DNA from: an uncultured Chlorobiaceae bacterium
Lineage (GTDB): Bacteria; Bacteroidota; Chlorobiia; Chlorobiales; Chlorobiaceae
Reading direction: 5' to 3'
NCBI GenBank assembly: GCA_903928225.1
Contig: CAIYPU010000150.1
Location: forward strand, 1-57,305
DNA length: 57,305 nt
Each line of letters begins with the position of its first letter. Within the stretch, counting starts at the first letter, position 1. Under the pieces are notes generated by a model. It saw only the letters and a program-made list of their open reading frames with translations. It was not told where the DNA came from and did not search any database. The position numbers were made by a program, and so were the translations under genes. Shown here in pieces: positions 15,058 through 23,574 of this stretch.

Positions 15058-16038
15058 GTGGATCGACTCAAATTGACAAAAACAAATCTCGTATCCCTGA
15101 TAGTCCCGGTTCATAACGAGATGAACTCCATAGATCCTTTTATTGAGAAAGTAGCTGCTGTTATAACCGTTCTCCAGCAGAAATATCGTTTTGAACTCGT
15201 ATTCATCAATGACGGTTCTACTGATGCTACCGAACTCGCAATAATGAGTTATGCACGAAAACTGCCATGGATTTCTCTGGTAAATTTTTCGCGAAATTTC
15301 GGCAAGGAAGCGGCACTCTCGGCAGGAATCAACCAGGCGAGAGGCGATGCCGTGATTCCAATGGATGTCGATCTGCAGGATCCACCCGAGATAATCGAAC
15401 AGATGCTGATGCACTGGCAGGAAGGTGCGAAAGTCGTGAATGCCCGCCGGGCAAGCCGTGATAAGGACAGCTGGCTGAAACGCACCAGCGCGGCAGCGTT
15501 TTATAAAGTGTTCAATTTGTTGGCTGATCGCCCTATTCCTTTCGGGGTTGGTGATTTTCGACTGCTGGATCGGGAAGTGGTTGATGCAATCCTTACCATA
15601 GGAGAACGTTCACGGTTCAACAAGGAACTTTTCAGTTGGGTGGGCTTTGAAACAGTTGAAATTTCTTATGAGCGTCCTGCCCGATCGGCAGGAGAGACAC
15701 ATTGGTCCTATTGGAAATTATGGAAGCTTGCATGTGACGGAATATTCGCTTCTACGACCATTCCATTGCGTATGTGGACTTACATAGGACTAGTTATGAC
15801 TTTGGTATCAATGATGTACTCCGGATTCCTGTTTTTCAGGACTTTACTGCTCGGTGTCGATACACCAGGTTATGCGTCAACAGTGATTCTGATCCTTACC
15901 TTTGGAGGAATGAACATGTTTGCCCTTGGAATTATCGGTGAATATGTCGGTCGTATCTACGTCGAGGTACGCCAGCGCCCGCTTTATATTGTCAGATCAG
16001 TTTATCGGCATTCGGATGATGAAACCATGCAGGGGTAG
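15058..16038 (+). CDS. Polyprenyl-phosphate glycosyltransferase, GT2 (GtrB/DPM1-like)
   Basis: A 326-residue family 2 glycosyltransferase. The GT-A domain shows SLIVPVHNEMNS, ELVFINDGSTDAT, NFSRNFGKEAALSAGI and the metal-binding DVDLQDPPE. GDFRLLDREVV and a basic region lead to two C-terminal transmembrane helices (IGLVMTLVSMMYSGFLFF; ILTFGGMNMFALGIIGEYVG). This is the architecture of GtrB and bacterial dolichol-phosphate-mannose synthase-like enzymes, which make undecaprenyl-phosphate sugars from nucleotide sugars. It could charge the lipid used by the two GT-C enzymes upstream. The start is uncertain: GTG at 15058 or TTG at 15073, neither with a good Shine-Dalgarno. Confidence 0.88.
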   Translation: MDRLKLTKTNLVSLIVPVHNEMNSIDPFIEKVAAVITVLQQKYRFELVFINDGSTDATELAIMSYARKLPWISLVNFSRNFGKEAALSAGINQARGDAVIPMDVDLQDPPEIIEQMLMHWQEGAKVVNARRASRDKDSWLKRTSAAAFYKVFNLLADRPIPFGVGDFRLLDREVVDAILTIGERSRFNKELFSWVGFETVEISYERPARSAGETHWSYWKLWKLACDGIFASTTIPLRMWTYIGLVMTLVSMMYSGFLFFRTLLLGVDTPGYASTVILILTFGGMNMFALGIIGEYVGRIYVEVRQRPLYIVRSVYRHSDDETMQG

Positions 16039-16577
16039 GGAACTTAGAGCGTACCCCCCCCAAGGTAGAATGTGTTCTTTAAACCGTTGTATTGATTCCA
16101 TCTCATGATGAACCGGGTGCAGATTGCAAGGAAGGTGATCCTGAAAAGGCCCCAACGTATCAGTGTTTTTTCCTGCACACCCGGAAACTCAGCTGTTGGT
16201 GGGATGACCATTGCCTGCAAACCAGCAACTACCAGGACGTGCTCCCGATTGAACCTGTGATGTCGTTCTGTTTTGGTTTTTTCTCCAAGTTGTTTTACTG
16301 AAGATCGTTGGCTTTGTCCTGATGGGCAGGTGTTCGAGCCAGATGCGTCTTTAAACCCCGTTGATTTCAGAAGCATATCAGGAATCTATCCGTATTGTTT
16401 TCTTTGGTGGGCTACTTTTTGTTGTTTGATCCAGCCAAGCCAGGGAAAAATTGCGGGGTACCACCTTTCGCCCAAAGCCTTCAGGTGTAATTTTTTTTCT
16501 TTACCATCAGGATTGTGTAACTTGCACGGGATTTTTCATCTTTCAGTGATTTATTCTCCAACGATCCGTAAAGCGTT
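16039..16577. other. Intergenic region at the accessory/core boundary
   Basis: About 540 bp with no confident gene. A minus-strand frame (16044-16376, 110 codons) reads as cysteine- and arginine-rich debris and I cannot assign it. A C8 run sits at 16054-16061. The base composition changes from the AT-richer accessory sequence to the GC-rich core genes near 16.58 kb. Confidence 0.4.
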
Positions 16578-16988
16578 ATGACTCATAAGGGTGATGTCAA
16601 GGAGCAGGCGAAGGATATCCTCGAGGAAACCCTTGACCGGGAAGCGGTTATTGTGCTCGGCCGGATTTCGGAGGAGATGCAGCTCCTGTTCATGGCCCAT
16701 CCCGAACCCTGCAGGGAGGATGTCGTCCGTATCGTCACCGGGTACTTTCTCGAGAACGGCAGGTCCGAACAGTTCATCGCGGACTGGATAGAAACATCGG
16801 CAGAGTACAGCCGCCAGAGGGGACTCGAAGAAAAGGACCAGCCTAAAGCCATGCTGTCGGACCTCGGCGTGTTCCGGTTCATGAATTTTCTGAAGGAGAA
16901 GGGTCTTACGGACGACCAGATCACCATCGTCCTTACCGGAGCGGTCCAGCAGGCTGCTTCCGACAATCAGGGCGGCGGGCCCGCATGA
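16578..16988 (+). CDS. Small helical protein of unknown function
   Basis: A 136-residue acidic, soluble, probably all-helical protein (VKEQAKDILEETLDREAVIV; MFRF-like segment LSDLGVFRFMNFLKEKG; ITIVLTGAVQQAA). It has no signal peptide and no domain I recognise. Its codon use is GC-rich like the following core genes, and it lies 59 bp before purC in the same direction, so it may share a transcript with purC. Its reading frame has the codon bias of a real gene. Confidence 0.65.
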   Translation: MTHKGDVKEQAKDILEETLDREAVIVLGRISEEMQLLFMAHPEPCREDVVRIVTGYFLENGRSEQFIADWIETSAEYSRQRGLEEKDQPKAMLSDLGVFRFMNFLKEKGLTDDQITIVLTGAVQQAASDNQGGGPA

Positions 16989-17047
16989 TTTTTGCATTCT
17001 GACAAGGCTGTCGCTTCCGGCGGCCGACAATAAAACAAACACATCTC

Positions 17048-17758
17048 ATGAAAAAGACGACACTGCTTCACGAAGGCAAGGCCAAGAAGGTATTTCTGAC
17101 TGAGAACAGCGATCTGGTGATACAGGAGTTCAAGGACGATGCGACAGCGTTCAACAACAAGAAAAAAGGCACTATAGCTGACAAGGGCGTTGTCAACAAC
17201 GCCATATCCTGCAAGCTTTTCACGCTGCTCGAAGAGCATGGCGTCAGGACCCACCTGGTCGAAAAGCTTTCCGACCGGGACATGCTGTGCAAACGGCTCG
17301 ATATCATCAAGGTCGAGGTGGTCGTGAGGAATATCGCTGCCGGTTCACTGGTCAAACGCTACGGGTTTGCCGAAGGCACGGTCCTCGAACAGCCCATCGT
17401 CGAGTTTTACCTGAAGAACGACGATCTCGACGATCCCCTCATGAATGAGTCCCATGCCGTGGCGCTCGGCGTGGCCTCCCTCGAGGAGCTTGACGTGCTC
17501 AAAAGCCGCGCTGAAGCCATCAATGCCGTGCTGAAAGAGTTTTTCGCCGAAAGGAAGCTCATGCTGGTCGATTTCAAGCTCGAGTTCGGACGACATGACG
17601 GCGGAATCCTGCTGGGCGACGAAATCAGCCCCGACACCTGCCGCCTCTGGGACCTCGAGACCAGGGAAAAACTCGACAAGGACCGCTTCAGGTTCGATCT
17701 CGGAGGAGTCGAGGACGCATACAGCGAGGTGCAGAGACGGGTTCTCGGTCTCGACTGA
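17048..17758 (+). CDS. purC: Phosphoribosylaminoimidazole-succinocarboxamide synthase (SAICAR synthetase)
   Basis: A 236-residue enzyme of purine biosynthesis that ligates aspartate to CAIR using ATP to give SAICAR. The N-terminus LLHEGKAKKVFLTENSDLVI, RDMLCKRLDIIKVEVVVRNIAAGSLVKRYG (shown in part) and the C-terminal LVDFKLEFGRHDGGILLGDEISPDTCRLWD are the classic PurC motifs. The length is typical of the bacterial short form. No other pur gene is nearby. Confidence 0.97.
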   Translation: MKKTTLLHEGKAKKVFLTENSDLVIQEFKDDATAFNNKKKGTIADKGVVNNAISCKLFTLLEEHGVRTHLVEKLSDRDMLCKRLDIIKVEVVVRNIAAGSLVKRYGFAEGTVLEQPIVEFYLKNDDLDDPLMNESHAVALGVASLEELDVLKSRAEAINAVLKEFFAERKLMLVDFKLEFGRHDGGILLGDEISPDTCRLWDLETREKLDKDRFRFDLGGVEDAYSEVQRRVLGLD

Positions 17759-17789
17759 CATCTTAGGGCGATACGTTCCGGGGATATCG

Positions 17790-18434
17790 ATGCTTGAATC
17801 TGCAATAACTTACCTGCAGCATGCGGACCCGTTTGCGATTTACGCATTTCTTTTTCTGATTGCGTTTCTCGAAAACGTTGTACCTCCGATCCCCGGAGAC
17901 GTCCCCGTCGCGTTCATCGGCTACCTCATCAATTTCAGCAGGGTCTCTTTCTGGCCCGCCGTTTTTTTTTCTTCTGCAGGCTCACTGTGCGGCTTCATGC
18001 TGGTCTACCTGCTCAGCAGGTCCCTCGGACTGAAACTCTACGCCGACGGAGGAACAATTACCCACAACTGGCTTTCTCGGACCGTCCACCGCTTTTTCCC
18101 CCCGGAAGACATGGAAGTTATCCGGCATAAATTCACGACGCACGGTTATCTCTCGGTACTGGTCAACCGATTTCTTTTCGGTTCCAGGGCCGTGATTTCC
18201 GTGATGGCCGGCCTCATGCACCTCAGGATCCTGCCGGTTTTCATCACCGCAGCAATCAGCGCGACCGTCTGGAATATCCTCCTCATTTACGGGGGATACC
18301 TCCTTGGAAGCAACTGGAGGGATATCGGTCGCTATGTCGCCCTGTACAGTCTTCCCGTCACCGGGATTTTTCTGCTTCTTGTTGTTTTTTCCGTGTGGCG
18401 CTTTTTTGCAGAGAGAAAGCGGAAGCATGATTGA
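17790..18434 (+). CDS. DedA-family membrane protein
   Basis: A 214-residue polytopic protein of the DedA/SNARE-associated (VTT) family, thought to act in membrane homeostasis, possibly as lipid scramblases or undecaprenyl-phosphate flippases. Motifs include FLENVVPPIPGDVPVAFIGYL near the N-terminus and the family signature VNRFLFGSRAVISVMAGLM (the F/Y-x-R-F-x-P/F-G-x-R region). The ATG at 17790, 31 bp after purC, is preferred; an upstream in-frame start would lie inside purC. There are five or six transmembrane segments and a basic C-terminal tail. Confidence 0.85.
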   Translation: MLESAITYLQHADPFAIYAFLFLIAFLENVVPPIPGDVPVAFIGYLINFSRVSFWPAVFFSSAGSLCGFMLVYLLSRSLGLKLYADGGTITHNWLSRTVHRFFPPEDMEVIRHKFTTHGYLSVLVNRFLFGSRAVISVMAGLMHLRILPVFITAAISATVWNILLIYGGYLLGSNWRDIGRYVALYSLPVTGIFLLLVVFSVWRFFAERKRKHD

Positions 18435-18507
18435 GTTTTTTTTGTTATTTATTACCAGCCCTTTAACTTTTAGCCTCGTCAATCCATAAGATTTTTGTTG
18501 TAAAACC

Positions 18508-19419
18508 ATGGCAAGAGACATAAAACACTATCCTGCCGAGAAAAAAGGCAAGCTGCTCGAGCTTGAATCGGTAGAACAGCTCAAGGAAATGGCCCGCCAG
18601 GTCCGCCGCGACATCGTCAGGATGCTCGCTATGGCCAACTCCGGCCATACGGGAGGCTCGCTCGGCATGGCCGACATTTTCACCGCCCTCTATTTCAGGC
18701 TGCTCCGCCACAAGCCTCATGCGTTCTGGCACCACCACGACCAGGATATGGTGTTTCTTTCCAACGGTCATATCGCGCCGGTCTGGTACAGCGTTCTGGC
18801 CCGTTCCGGCTATTTTTCCATCGATGAGCTCGGTTCGCTCCGCCAGTTGAATTCCTACCTGCAGGGCCACCCGTCATCCGATTCGAAGCTGCCGGGAATC
18901 AGGATCGCTTCCGGTTCACTCGGCCAGGGCCTTTCCGCTGCTGTCGGGGCTGCGCTCGGTCTTCGCATGGACGGCAAAGACGGTTTTGTGATCTGCCTCA
19001 TGGGCGACGGCGAATGCCAGGAGGGCCAGATATGGGAGGCGGCCATGAGCGCCTCCCATTATGCTCTCGGCAACCTGATCGGCATCGTTGACTACAACAA
19101 CCAGCAGATCGACGGACAGGTCGAGGATGTCATGAGCATCGAACCCTTCGCCGATAAATGGCGTGCGTTCGGATGGGATGTCCATCACTGCAACGGGAAC
19201 GATATCGAGGACTTTGTCGCGACGGTGGAGAAGCTTCGCGACGGCGAAAAGCGAAACAGGCCGGCCGTGATCCTTGCCGAAACCGTCATGGGCAAGGGCG
19301 TGCCGTTCTTCGAGGGGACCATGCCCGACAAATCGAACTGGCATGGCAAGCCTCCTTCGAAAGACGATGCCGAAAAAGCCCTCGAAATTATCGGTGAAAC
19401 CATTTTCGGCGACTTTTAG
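18508..19419 (+). CDS. Transketolase, N-terminal (thiamine-diphosphate-binding) subunit only
   Basis: A 303-residue protein containing only the TPP-binding half of transketolase: SGHTGGSLGMADIFTALYF, HIAPVWYSVLA, RIASGSLGQGLSAAVGAALG and GDGECQEGQIWEAA (Mg-TPP motif GDG...N, completed by DYNNQQIDG). It stops before the pyrimidine-binding domain, so a separate C-terminal subunit is required. Split transketolases are known in archaea and several bacteria, usually with adjacent genes. Here the next gene is rsmD and no C-terminal partner is in the window. Role: pentose phosphate interconversion, cytoplasmic. Confidence 0.92.
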   Translation: MARDIKHYPAEKKGKLLELESVEQLKEMARQVRRDIVRMLAMANSGHTGGSLGMADIFTALYFRLLRHKPHAFWHHHDQDMVFLSNGHIAPVWYSVLARSGYFSIDELGSLRQLNSYLQGHPSSDSKLPGIRIASGSLGQGLSAAVGAALGLRMDGKDGFVICLMGDGECQEGQIWEAAMSASHYALGNLIGIVDYNNQQIDGQVEDVMSIEPFADKWRAFGWDVHHCNGNDIEDFVATVEKLRDGEKRNRPAVILAETVMGKGVPFFEGTMPDKSNWHGKPPSKDDAEKALEIIGETIFGDF

Positions 19420-19436
19420 CTGTTGAAAACGGGATA

Positions 19437-19973
19437 GTGCAGATACAGGCAGGCATATACAAGGGGCTGAAAATAAGAAGTACGTCGTCGAACGCCGTAA
19501 GGCCCTGCAGCAGCAGGGTAAAAAAGTCGATATTCGACACCCTTGCGGCGCGGATCGATTTCGACGGGGCAACTGTGCTCGACCTTTTCGCGGGCTTCGG
19601 TTCGCTTGGGTTCGAGGCGTTCAGCCGAGGTGCTTCCGAGGTCTGTTTCGTAGACCAGAACCCGGACGCCCTGAGATCGATGAAGGCGACAGCCCTGCAG
19701 TTGGCCGCTCCGGAAAAGCTGAAGATTGTCAATTCGGATGTATTGGCTTTCCTCGGACGGACCAGGGGGCATTTCGACCTGGTTTTCTGCGATCCGCCCT
19801 ATTCCTGGACCGATTACCCCGGCCTTGTCGAAAAGATCGTCCGGGGCGGGGTGCTTGCCGAAGAGGGCATATTGCTCGTGGAGCACAGCGCAACCATCGA
19901 CCTTTCCGCCTCCGAGTGGCATTCGTTCCACAAGGACTATGGCATGACAAGGGTAACTTTTTTCCGGAACTGA
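19437..19973 (+). CDS. rsmD: 16S rRNA (guanine-966-N2)-methyltransferase
   Basis: A 178-residue Rossmann methyltransferase modifying G966 of 16S rRNA. It shows the N-terminal [13 protein letters not shown], the [15 protein letters not shown] segment, the SAM-binding [20 protein letters not shown] and the catalytic FCDPPYSW. The start is a GTG 17 bp after the transketolase stop. rsmD immediately before coaD is a common bacterial arrangement, which supports the call. Confidence 0.93.
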   Translation: MQIQAGIYKGLKIRSTSSNAVRPCSSRVKKSIFDTLAARIDFDGATVLDLFAGFGSLGFEAFSRGASEVCFVDQNPDALRSMKATALQLAAPEKLKIVNSDVLAFLGRTRGHFDLVFCDPPYSWTDYPGLVEKIVRGGVLAEEGILLVEHSATIDLSASEWHSFHKDYGMTRVTFFRN

Positions 19974-19983
19974 GCCTGCCGCC

Positions 19984-20487
19984 ATGAAAAGAACCGCCAT
20001 CTATCCCGGGACATTCGATCCGTTCACCAACGGGCATCTCGATGTGCTCGAGCGTGCGCTCAACATCTTTGACGAAGTGAGGGTGGTCATCGCTGAAAAC
20101 AGCCAGAAAAACGCCCTGTTTTCCATCGACGAAAGAAAGGCGATGATCGGCGAGATCATCAGGGAACTGAAGGGGGTCGATGTCAGGGTGCTTTCGTCCG
20201 GCCTTCTTGCCGACTACGCCCGCCAGCTCGGCGCGACGGCGATCATCAGGGGTGTCCGGCAGGTCAAGGATTTCGAATACGAGTTCCAGATGTCGCTCCT
20301 GAACCGCCATCTCTACCCTGAAGTCACGACGGTTTTTCTCATGCCGAACGTGAAGTATACCTATGTCGCCTCGTCCATCATCCGGGAGGTCGCCATGCTC
20401 GGGGGGGACGTCAGCAAGTTCGTGCACCCCTCTGTGATGGATATGCTGGACCGGAAGAGAACAGAATTACACGAACACAAATCATAA
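19984..20487 (+). CDS. coaD: Phosphopantetheine adenylyltransferase
   Basis: A 167-residue nucleotidyltransferase catalysing the penultimate step of coenzyme A synthesis. [20 protein letters not shown] contains the TxGH-type nucleotide-binding site, [20 protein letters not shown] contains the pantetheine-binding region, and [21 protein letters not shown] holds the ISSTxIR-like motif. The gene lies 10 bp after rsmD. Confidence 0.96.
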   Translation: MKRTAIYPGTFDPFTNGHLDVLERALNIFDEVRVVIAENSQKNALFSIDERKAMIGEIIRELKGVDVRVLSSGLLADYARQLGATAIIRGVRQVKDFEYEFQMSLLNRHLYPEVTTVFLMPNVKYTYVASSIIREVAMLGGDVSKFVHPSVMDMLDRKRTELHEHKS

Positions 20488-20499
20488 CAAACCAAGATC

Positions 20500-21708
20500 A
20501 TGTCTACATCTTTGACGCCTGAAGAACAATATCTCACCCGCAGGGTCCTCAGCATGCAGGAATCGCAGACCATGCGCATTACCGCCCTTGCCAATAAAAT
20601 GAAGGCCGAAGGGAAGGATATCGTCAGCCTTTCCGCCGGCGAGCCCGACTTCCCGACACCGGATTTCGTCAACCAGGCCGGTATCGACGCCATAAAGGCC
20701 GGGTTTACCCGCTACACGGCAAATTCAGGCATCCCTGAACTGAAGAAGGCGATCGTCGAAAAATTCCGCCGTGACAACGGCCTCGAGTTCAATGTGAACC
20801 AGATCATCGTCAGCAACGGCGGCAAGCAGACTCTCGCCAACACCTTTCTCGCGCTCTGCCAGGAAGGGGACGAGGTGATCGTCCCGGCGCCCTATTGGGT
20901 CAGCTTCCCGGAGATGGTCCGCCTTGCCGGGGCGACCCCGGTCATCGTCCATACGACCCTTGAAAACGAATACAAACTGACTCCGGAGCAGCTCGAGGCC
21001 GCAATAACGCCGAAGACGAAAATCCTGGTGCTGAACTCGCCTTCGAACCCCACCGGCGCAGTTTACGGCGAGGCTGAAGTCCGCGCGCTGATGAAAGTGG
21101 TCGAGGGGCGCGGCATTTTCGTCGTTTCCGACGAGATGTACGACATGATCACCTATGGCGGCGTAAAGCCCTTCTCGCCTGCACGGATACCGGAGATGGA
21201 CGGCTGGGTGATCGTCAGCAACGGCGTTTCCAAGACCTATTCGATGACCGGATGGAGGATCGGCTACCTTGCCGGCCCTAAATGGCTAATCGACGCCTGC
21301 GACAAGATCCAGTCGCAGACCACTTCGAACCCGAACGCCATCGCGCAGAAAGCGGCGGTTGCGGCACTGACCGGGGACCAGTCGGTCGTCGAAGAGCGCC
21401 GCGCCGAATTCGAGAAGAGGCGCGATTACATGTACCAGGCCCTGAACGGCATCCCGGGCTTCAAGACAGCCCTTCCGCAGGGTGCGTTCTATATTTTCCC
21501 CGATATCAGCGGTGTGCTCGGCAAGACCTTCAACGGCATCCATATGAAGGATTCCGCGGATGTCGCCGAATACCTCCTCAGGGACCATTATGTGGCAACC
21601 GTTCCGGGCGATGCGTTCGGAGCGCCGGAAAACCTCAGGCTTTCCTATGCAGCTTCCATCGACTCGCTCGAAGAGGCTGTGAACCGCATCAGAAGGGCTT
21701 TCAACTGA
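20500..21708 (+). CDS. Aspartate aminotransferase (class I PLP enzyme)
   Basis: A 402-residue cytoplasmic fold-type I aminotransferase that likely interconverts aspartate and oxaloacetate. [14 protein letters not shown], the [11 protein letters not shown] segment and [20 protein letters not shown] are visible; the last contains the PLP-binding Lys. A C-terminal [19 protein letters not shown] closes the domain. It is of the prokaryotic Ib subgroup. The spacing to coaD is 12 bp, so rsmD-coaD-aminotransferase may be one transcript. Confidence 0.92.
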   Translation: MSTSLTPEEQYLTRRVLSMQESQTMRITALANKMKAEGKDIVSLSAGEPDFPTPDFVNQAGIDAIKAGFTRYTANSGIPELKKAIVEKFRRDNGLEFNVNQIIVSNGGKQTLANTFLALCQEGDEVIVPAPYWVSFPEMVRLAGATPVIVHTTLENEYKLTPEQLEAAITPKTKILVLNSPSNPTGAVYGEAEVRALMKVVEGRGIFVVSDEMYDMITYGGVKPFSPARIPEMDGWVIVSNGVSKTYSMTGWRIGYLAGPKWLIDACDKIQSQTTSNPNAIAQKAAVAALTGDQSVVEERRAEFEKRRDYMYQALNGIPGFKTALPQGAFYIFPDISGVLGKTFNGIHMKDSADVAEYLLRDHYVATVPGDAFGAPENLRLSYAASIDSLEEAVNRIRRAFN

Positions 21709-21715
21709 GGCGCGA

Positions 21716-22480
21716 ATGCTGAAAGTCCGCCGCAGCCGGCTCTATACCCTCTGGTTCGGATGGTATTCGCGGCGCCAGTTCAGGCGGTTTTTCAATTCAG
21801 TGCAGGTTTTCATGGAACCCGGAGTACAGGAGATGGACCTTCGTACTCCGGTTGTTTTTTATGCCAACCATGCCTGCTGGTGGGACGGTTTCTGGTCGCA
21901 GCTCTGTACCGAAGAGTTCTTCAACCAGAACCTCCATATCATCATCGAGTACGAGCAGTTGAAAAAGCACCGGTTTTTTACCCGTGTCGGCGCTTTTTCC
22001 CTCGACCGTGCACGGCCAAGGAGCATCCCGGCGACCCTCGAGTATGCCGCATCGCTGCTTTCGGCCGAAAGCACCCGCCAGAACGCGCTCTGGATTTTTC
22101 CCCAGGGAAAGATCGAACCTGCCGACAAACGCCCTCTTCGCTTTCTGCGGGGAACGGCATCGGTGGTGGAACGTGTTCTGAAGAAAACAAAGGGAATTTA
22201 CCTTGTTTCAGTTGTCAGCCGGATTGAATATCTTAACGAACAAAAACCTGATCTGTTCCTCTCCTTCAAAGGGCCGCAGCTTATCGTTCCTGATGAGTAC
22301 CCCGGTCCGGACGCTCTTACTTCCGCAATGCAGGAAATAACAGAGAGGCACCTCGACGGGCTGCGCCGGGACATCATGGACGGCAGGACCGGCAATGCAC
22401 GGGTGCTGGTGAAGGGGACACCCTCGATCAACAGGCGGGTTGAGAAGATCAGGCAGATGCTGGGCCTGGAAAAAGAGTGA
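21716..22480 (+). CDS. PlsC-type lysophospholipid/glycolipid acyltransferase
   Basis: A 254-residue membrane-associated acyltransferase. Motif I reads NHACWWDGF (canonical NHxxxxD) and motif III FPQGKIEP, where most PlsC proteins have FPEGTR. The NHxxWWDG plus FPQG combination occurs in a branch often associated with glycolipid or carotenoid acylation, so the substrate may be something other than lysophosphatidic acid; in a green sulfur bacterium a CruD-like role (chlorobactene glucoside acylation) is possible but unproven. It starts 7 bp after the aminotransferase stop. Confidence 0.8.
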   Translation: MLKVRRSRLYTLWFGWYSRRQFRRFFNSVQVFMEPGVQEMDLRTPVVFYANHACWWDGFWSQLCTEEFFNQNLHIIIEYEQLKKHRFFTRVGAFSLDRARPRSIPATLEYAASLLSAESTRQNALWIFPQGKIEPADKRPLRFLRGTASVVERVLKKTKGIYLVSVVSRIEYLNEQKPDLFLSFKGPQLIVPDEYPGPDALTSAMQEITERHLDGLRRDIMDGRTGNARVLVKGTPSINRRVEKIRQMLGLEKE

Positions 22481-22531
22481 CTGGGATAATGACGGAACGC
22501 TGCGCAAGGGTTCCGAAAATAAGGAAACAGT

Positions 22532-23509
22532 ATGAGTAATGTAATCTGCAGCTGCCTGCTCGGTGATAATGCGAAAGTGAGGTTGCGCCTGTCGCAATTG
22601 CTGCACAGCGAAATGGAAACGATTTACGGGCCCTCCGAATCCGAAACGCCTGAAGGGATATGCGAAGTAGAGCTCCAGGGATGCCGCCGCGAGTTTTTCA
22701 CGAACAATACCGGGGCGGTGTTGAACGTGGGGCAGCAGGTCATTGTAGAGACGGACGGGGGATATGATTTCGGGGTGGTTTATTCGACAGGCCGGATCGC
22801 ACGGAAGAAATACCAGCTCAAAGGCCTCGAAAAGAACGGTCCGCCGGCTGTACTCGTCATGCGGGTCGCCGACGAAACGGACAGCGCCAACATCGACGAA
22901 CTGAAAAAAAAGCAGGCTGAGATCAGGGATATCTGCATGAACAAGATCAGAAAGCACGATCTCGACCTGAAGCTTGTCGATGTCGAACTGCGCCTGGACC
23001 AGCAGAAGCTGTCGGTTTACTATACGTCGTCGCACCGGGTCGATTTCAGGATGCTGGTACGCGACCTTGCCGGTGAGTTCAAGGCGAGGATCCAGATGGT
23101 GCAGATAACGACCCGCGAAGAGGCAAGAAGGGCAAACGCTTTCGGCCCCTGCGGCTGCCTGCTCTGCTGTTCGAGCTGGCTGCAGAAAATCCAGACCAAC
23201 CCTTTCTCCGAAAAATCGCAGAACACCGATACCGCATCCGCGGAAAGCCATGCTTTCAATATCACCGGTATCTGCAACCGTCCGAAATGCTGCCTGGGTT
23301 ATTCGAAGCACGACAAGGGCTGCCACTCCCATGTGCCCTCCCAACCTTCTTTTCCTGCGGTCGGCAGCAGGGTGAGCACTCCCGAAGGACCGGCGGTGGT
23401 TGATAGCGTCGATGCGCAGAAAAAAATGGTCTGGCTTCGTTACCAGAAAAGCGATCAGGTCCGCAGGCTGACCGCAGATAAATTCAATTCGCTTTTTGTC
23501 AGGAAATAA
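22532..23509 (+). CDS. PSP1 C-terminal domain protein (RicT/YaaT-like)
   Basis: A 325-residue protein with the PSP1 domain: EVELQGCRREFFTNN, VGQQVIVETDGGYDFGVVYS and the central VDVELRLDQQKLSVYYTSSHRVDFRMLVRDLA (in part). Two Cys-rich segments follow: GPCGCLLCCSSWL (usual form GPCGRPLCC) and ICNRPKCCLGY. In Bacillus the RicT homologue joins the Fe-S-containing RicAFT complex acting on RNase Y and phosphorelay output. No RicA/RicF partner is visible here. The C-terminal ~50 residues (GSRVSTPEGPAVVDSVDAQ) form a small barrel-like extension. Upstream of metG by 65 bp, same strand. Confidence 0.85.
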   Translation: MSNVICSCLLGDNAKVRLRLSQLLHSEMETIYGPSESETPEGICEVELQGCRREFFTNNTGAVLNVGQQVIVETDGGYDFGVVYSTGRIARKKYQLKGLEKNGPPAVLVMRVADETDSANIDELKKKQAEIRDICMNKIRKHDLDLKLVDVELRLDQQKLSVYYTSSHRVDFRMLVRDLAGEFKARIQMVQITTREEARRANAFGPCGCLLCCSSWLQKIQTNPFSEKSQNTDTASAESHAFNITGICNRPKCCLGYSKHDKGCHSHVPSQPSFPAVGSRVSTPEGPAVVDSVDAQKKMVWLRYQKSDQVRRLTADKFNSLFVRK

Positions 23510-23574
23510 CACTTTGCAACAGGAGTCCAGGCGCCGCCCTCATCGGCCGAAACCTGGAAAACGGAATATCTTCT

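Noticed and set aside
16044-16376. Minus-strand 110-codon frame that might be a transposase fragment at the accessory/core boundary
   Set aside because: No DDE or HTH motif is visible, and no terminal inverted repeats or target duplication flank it.
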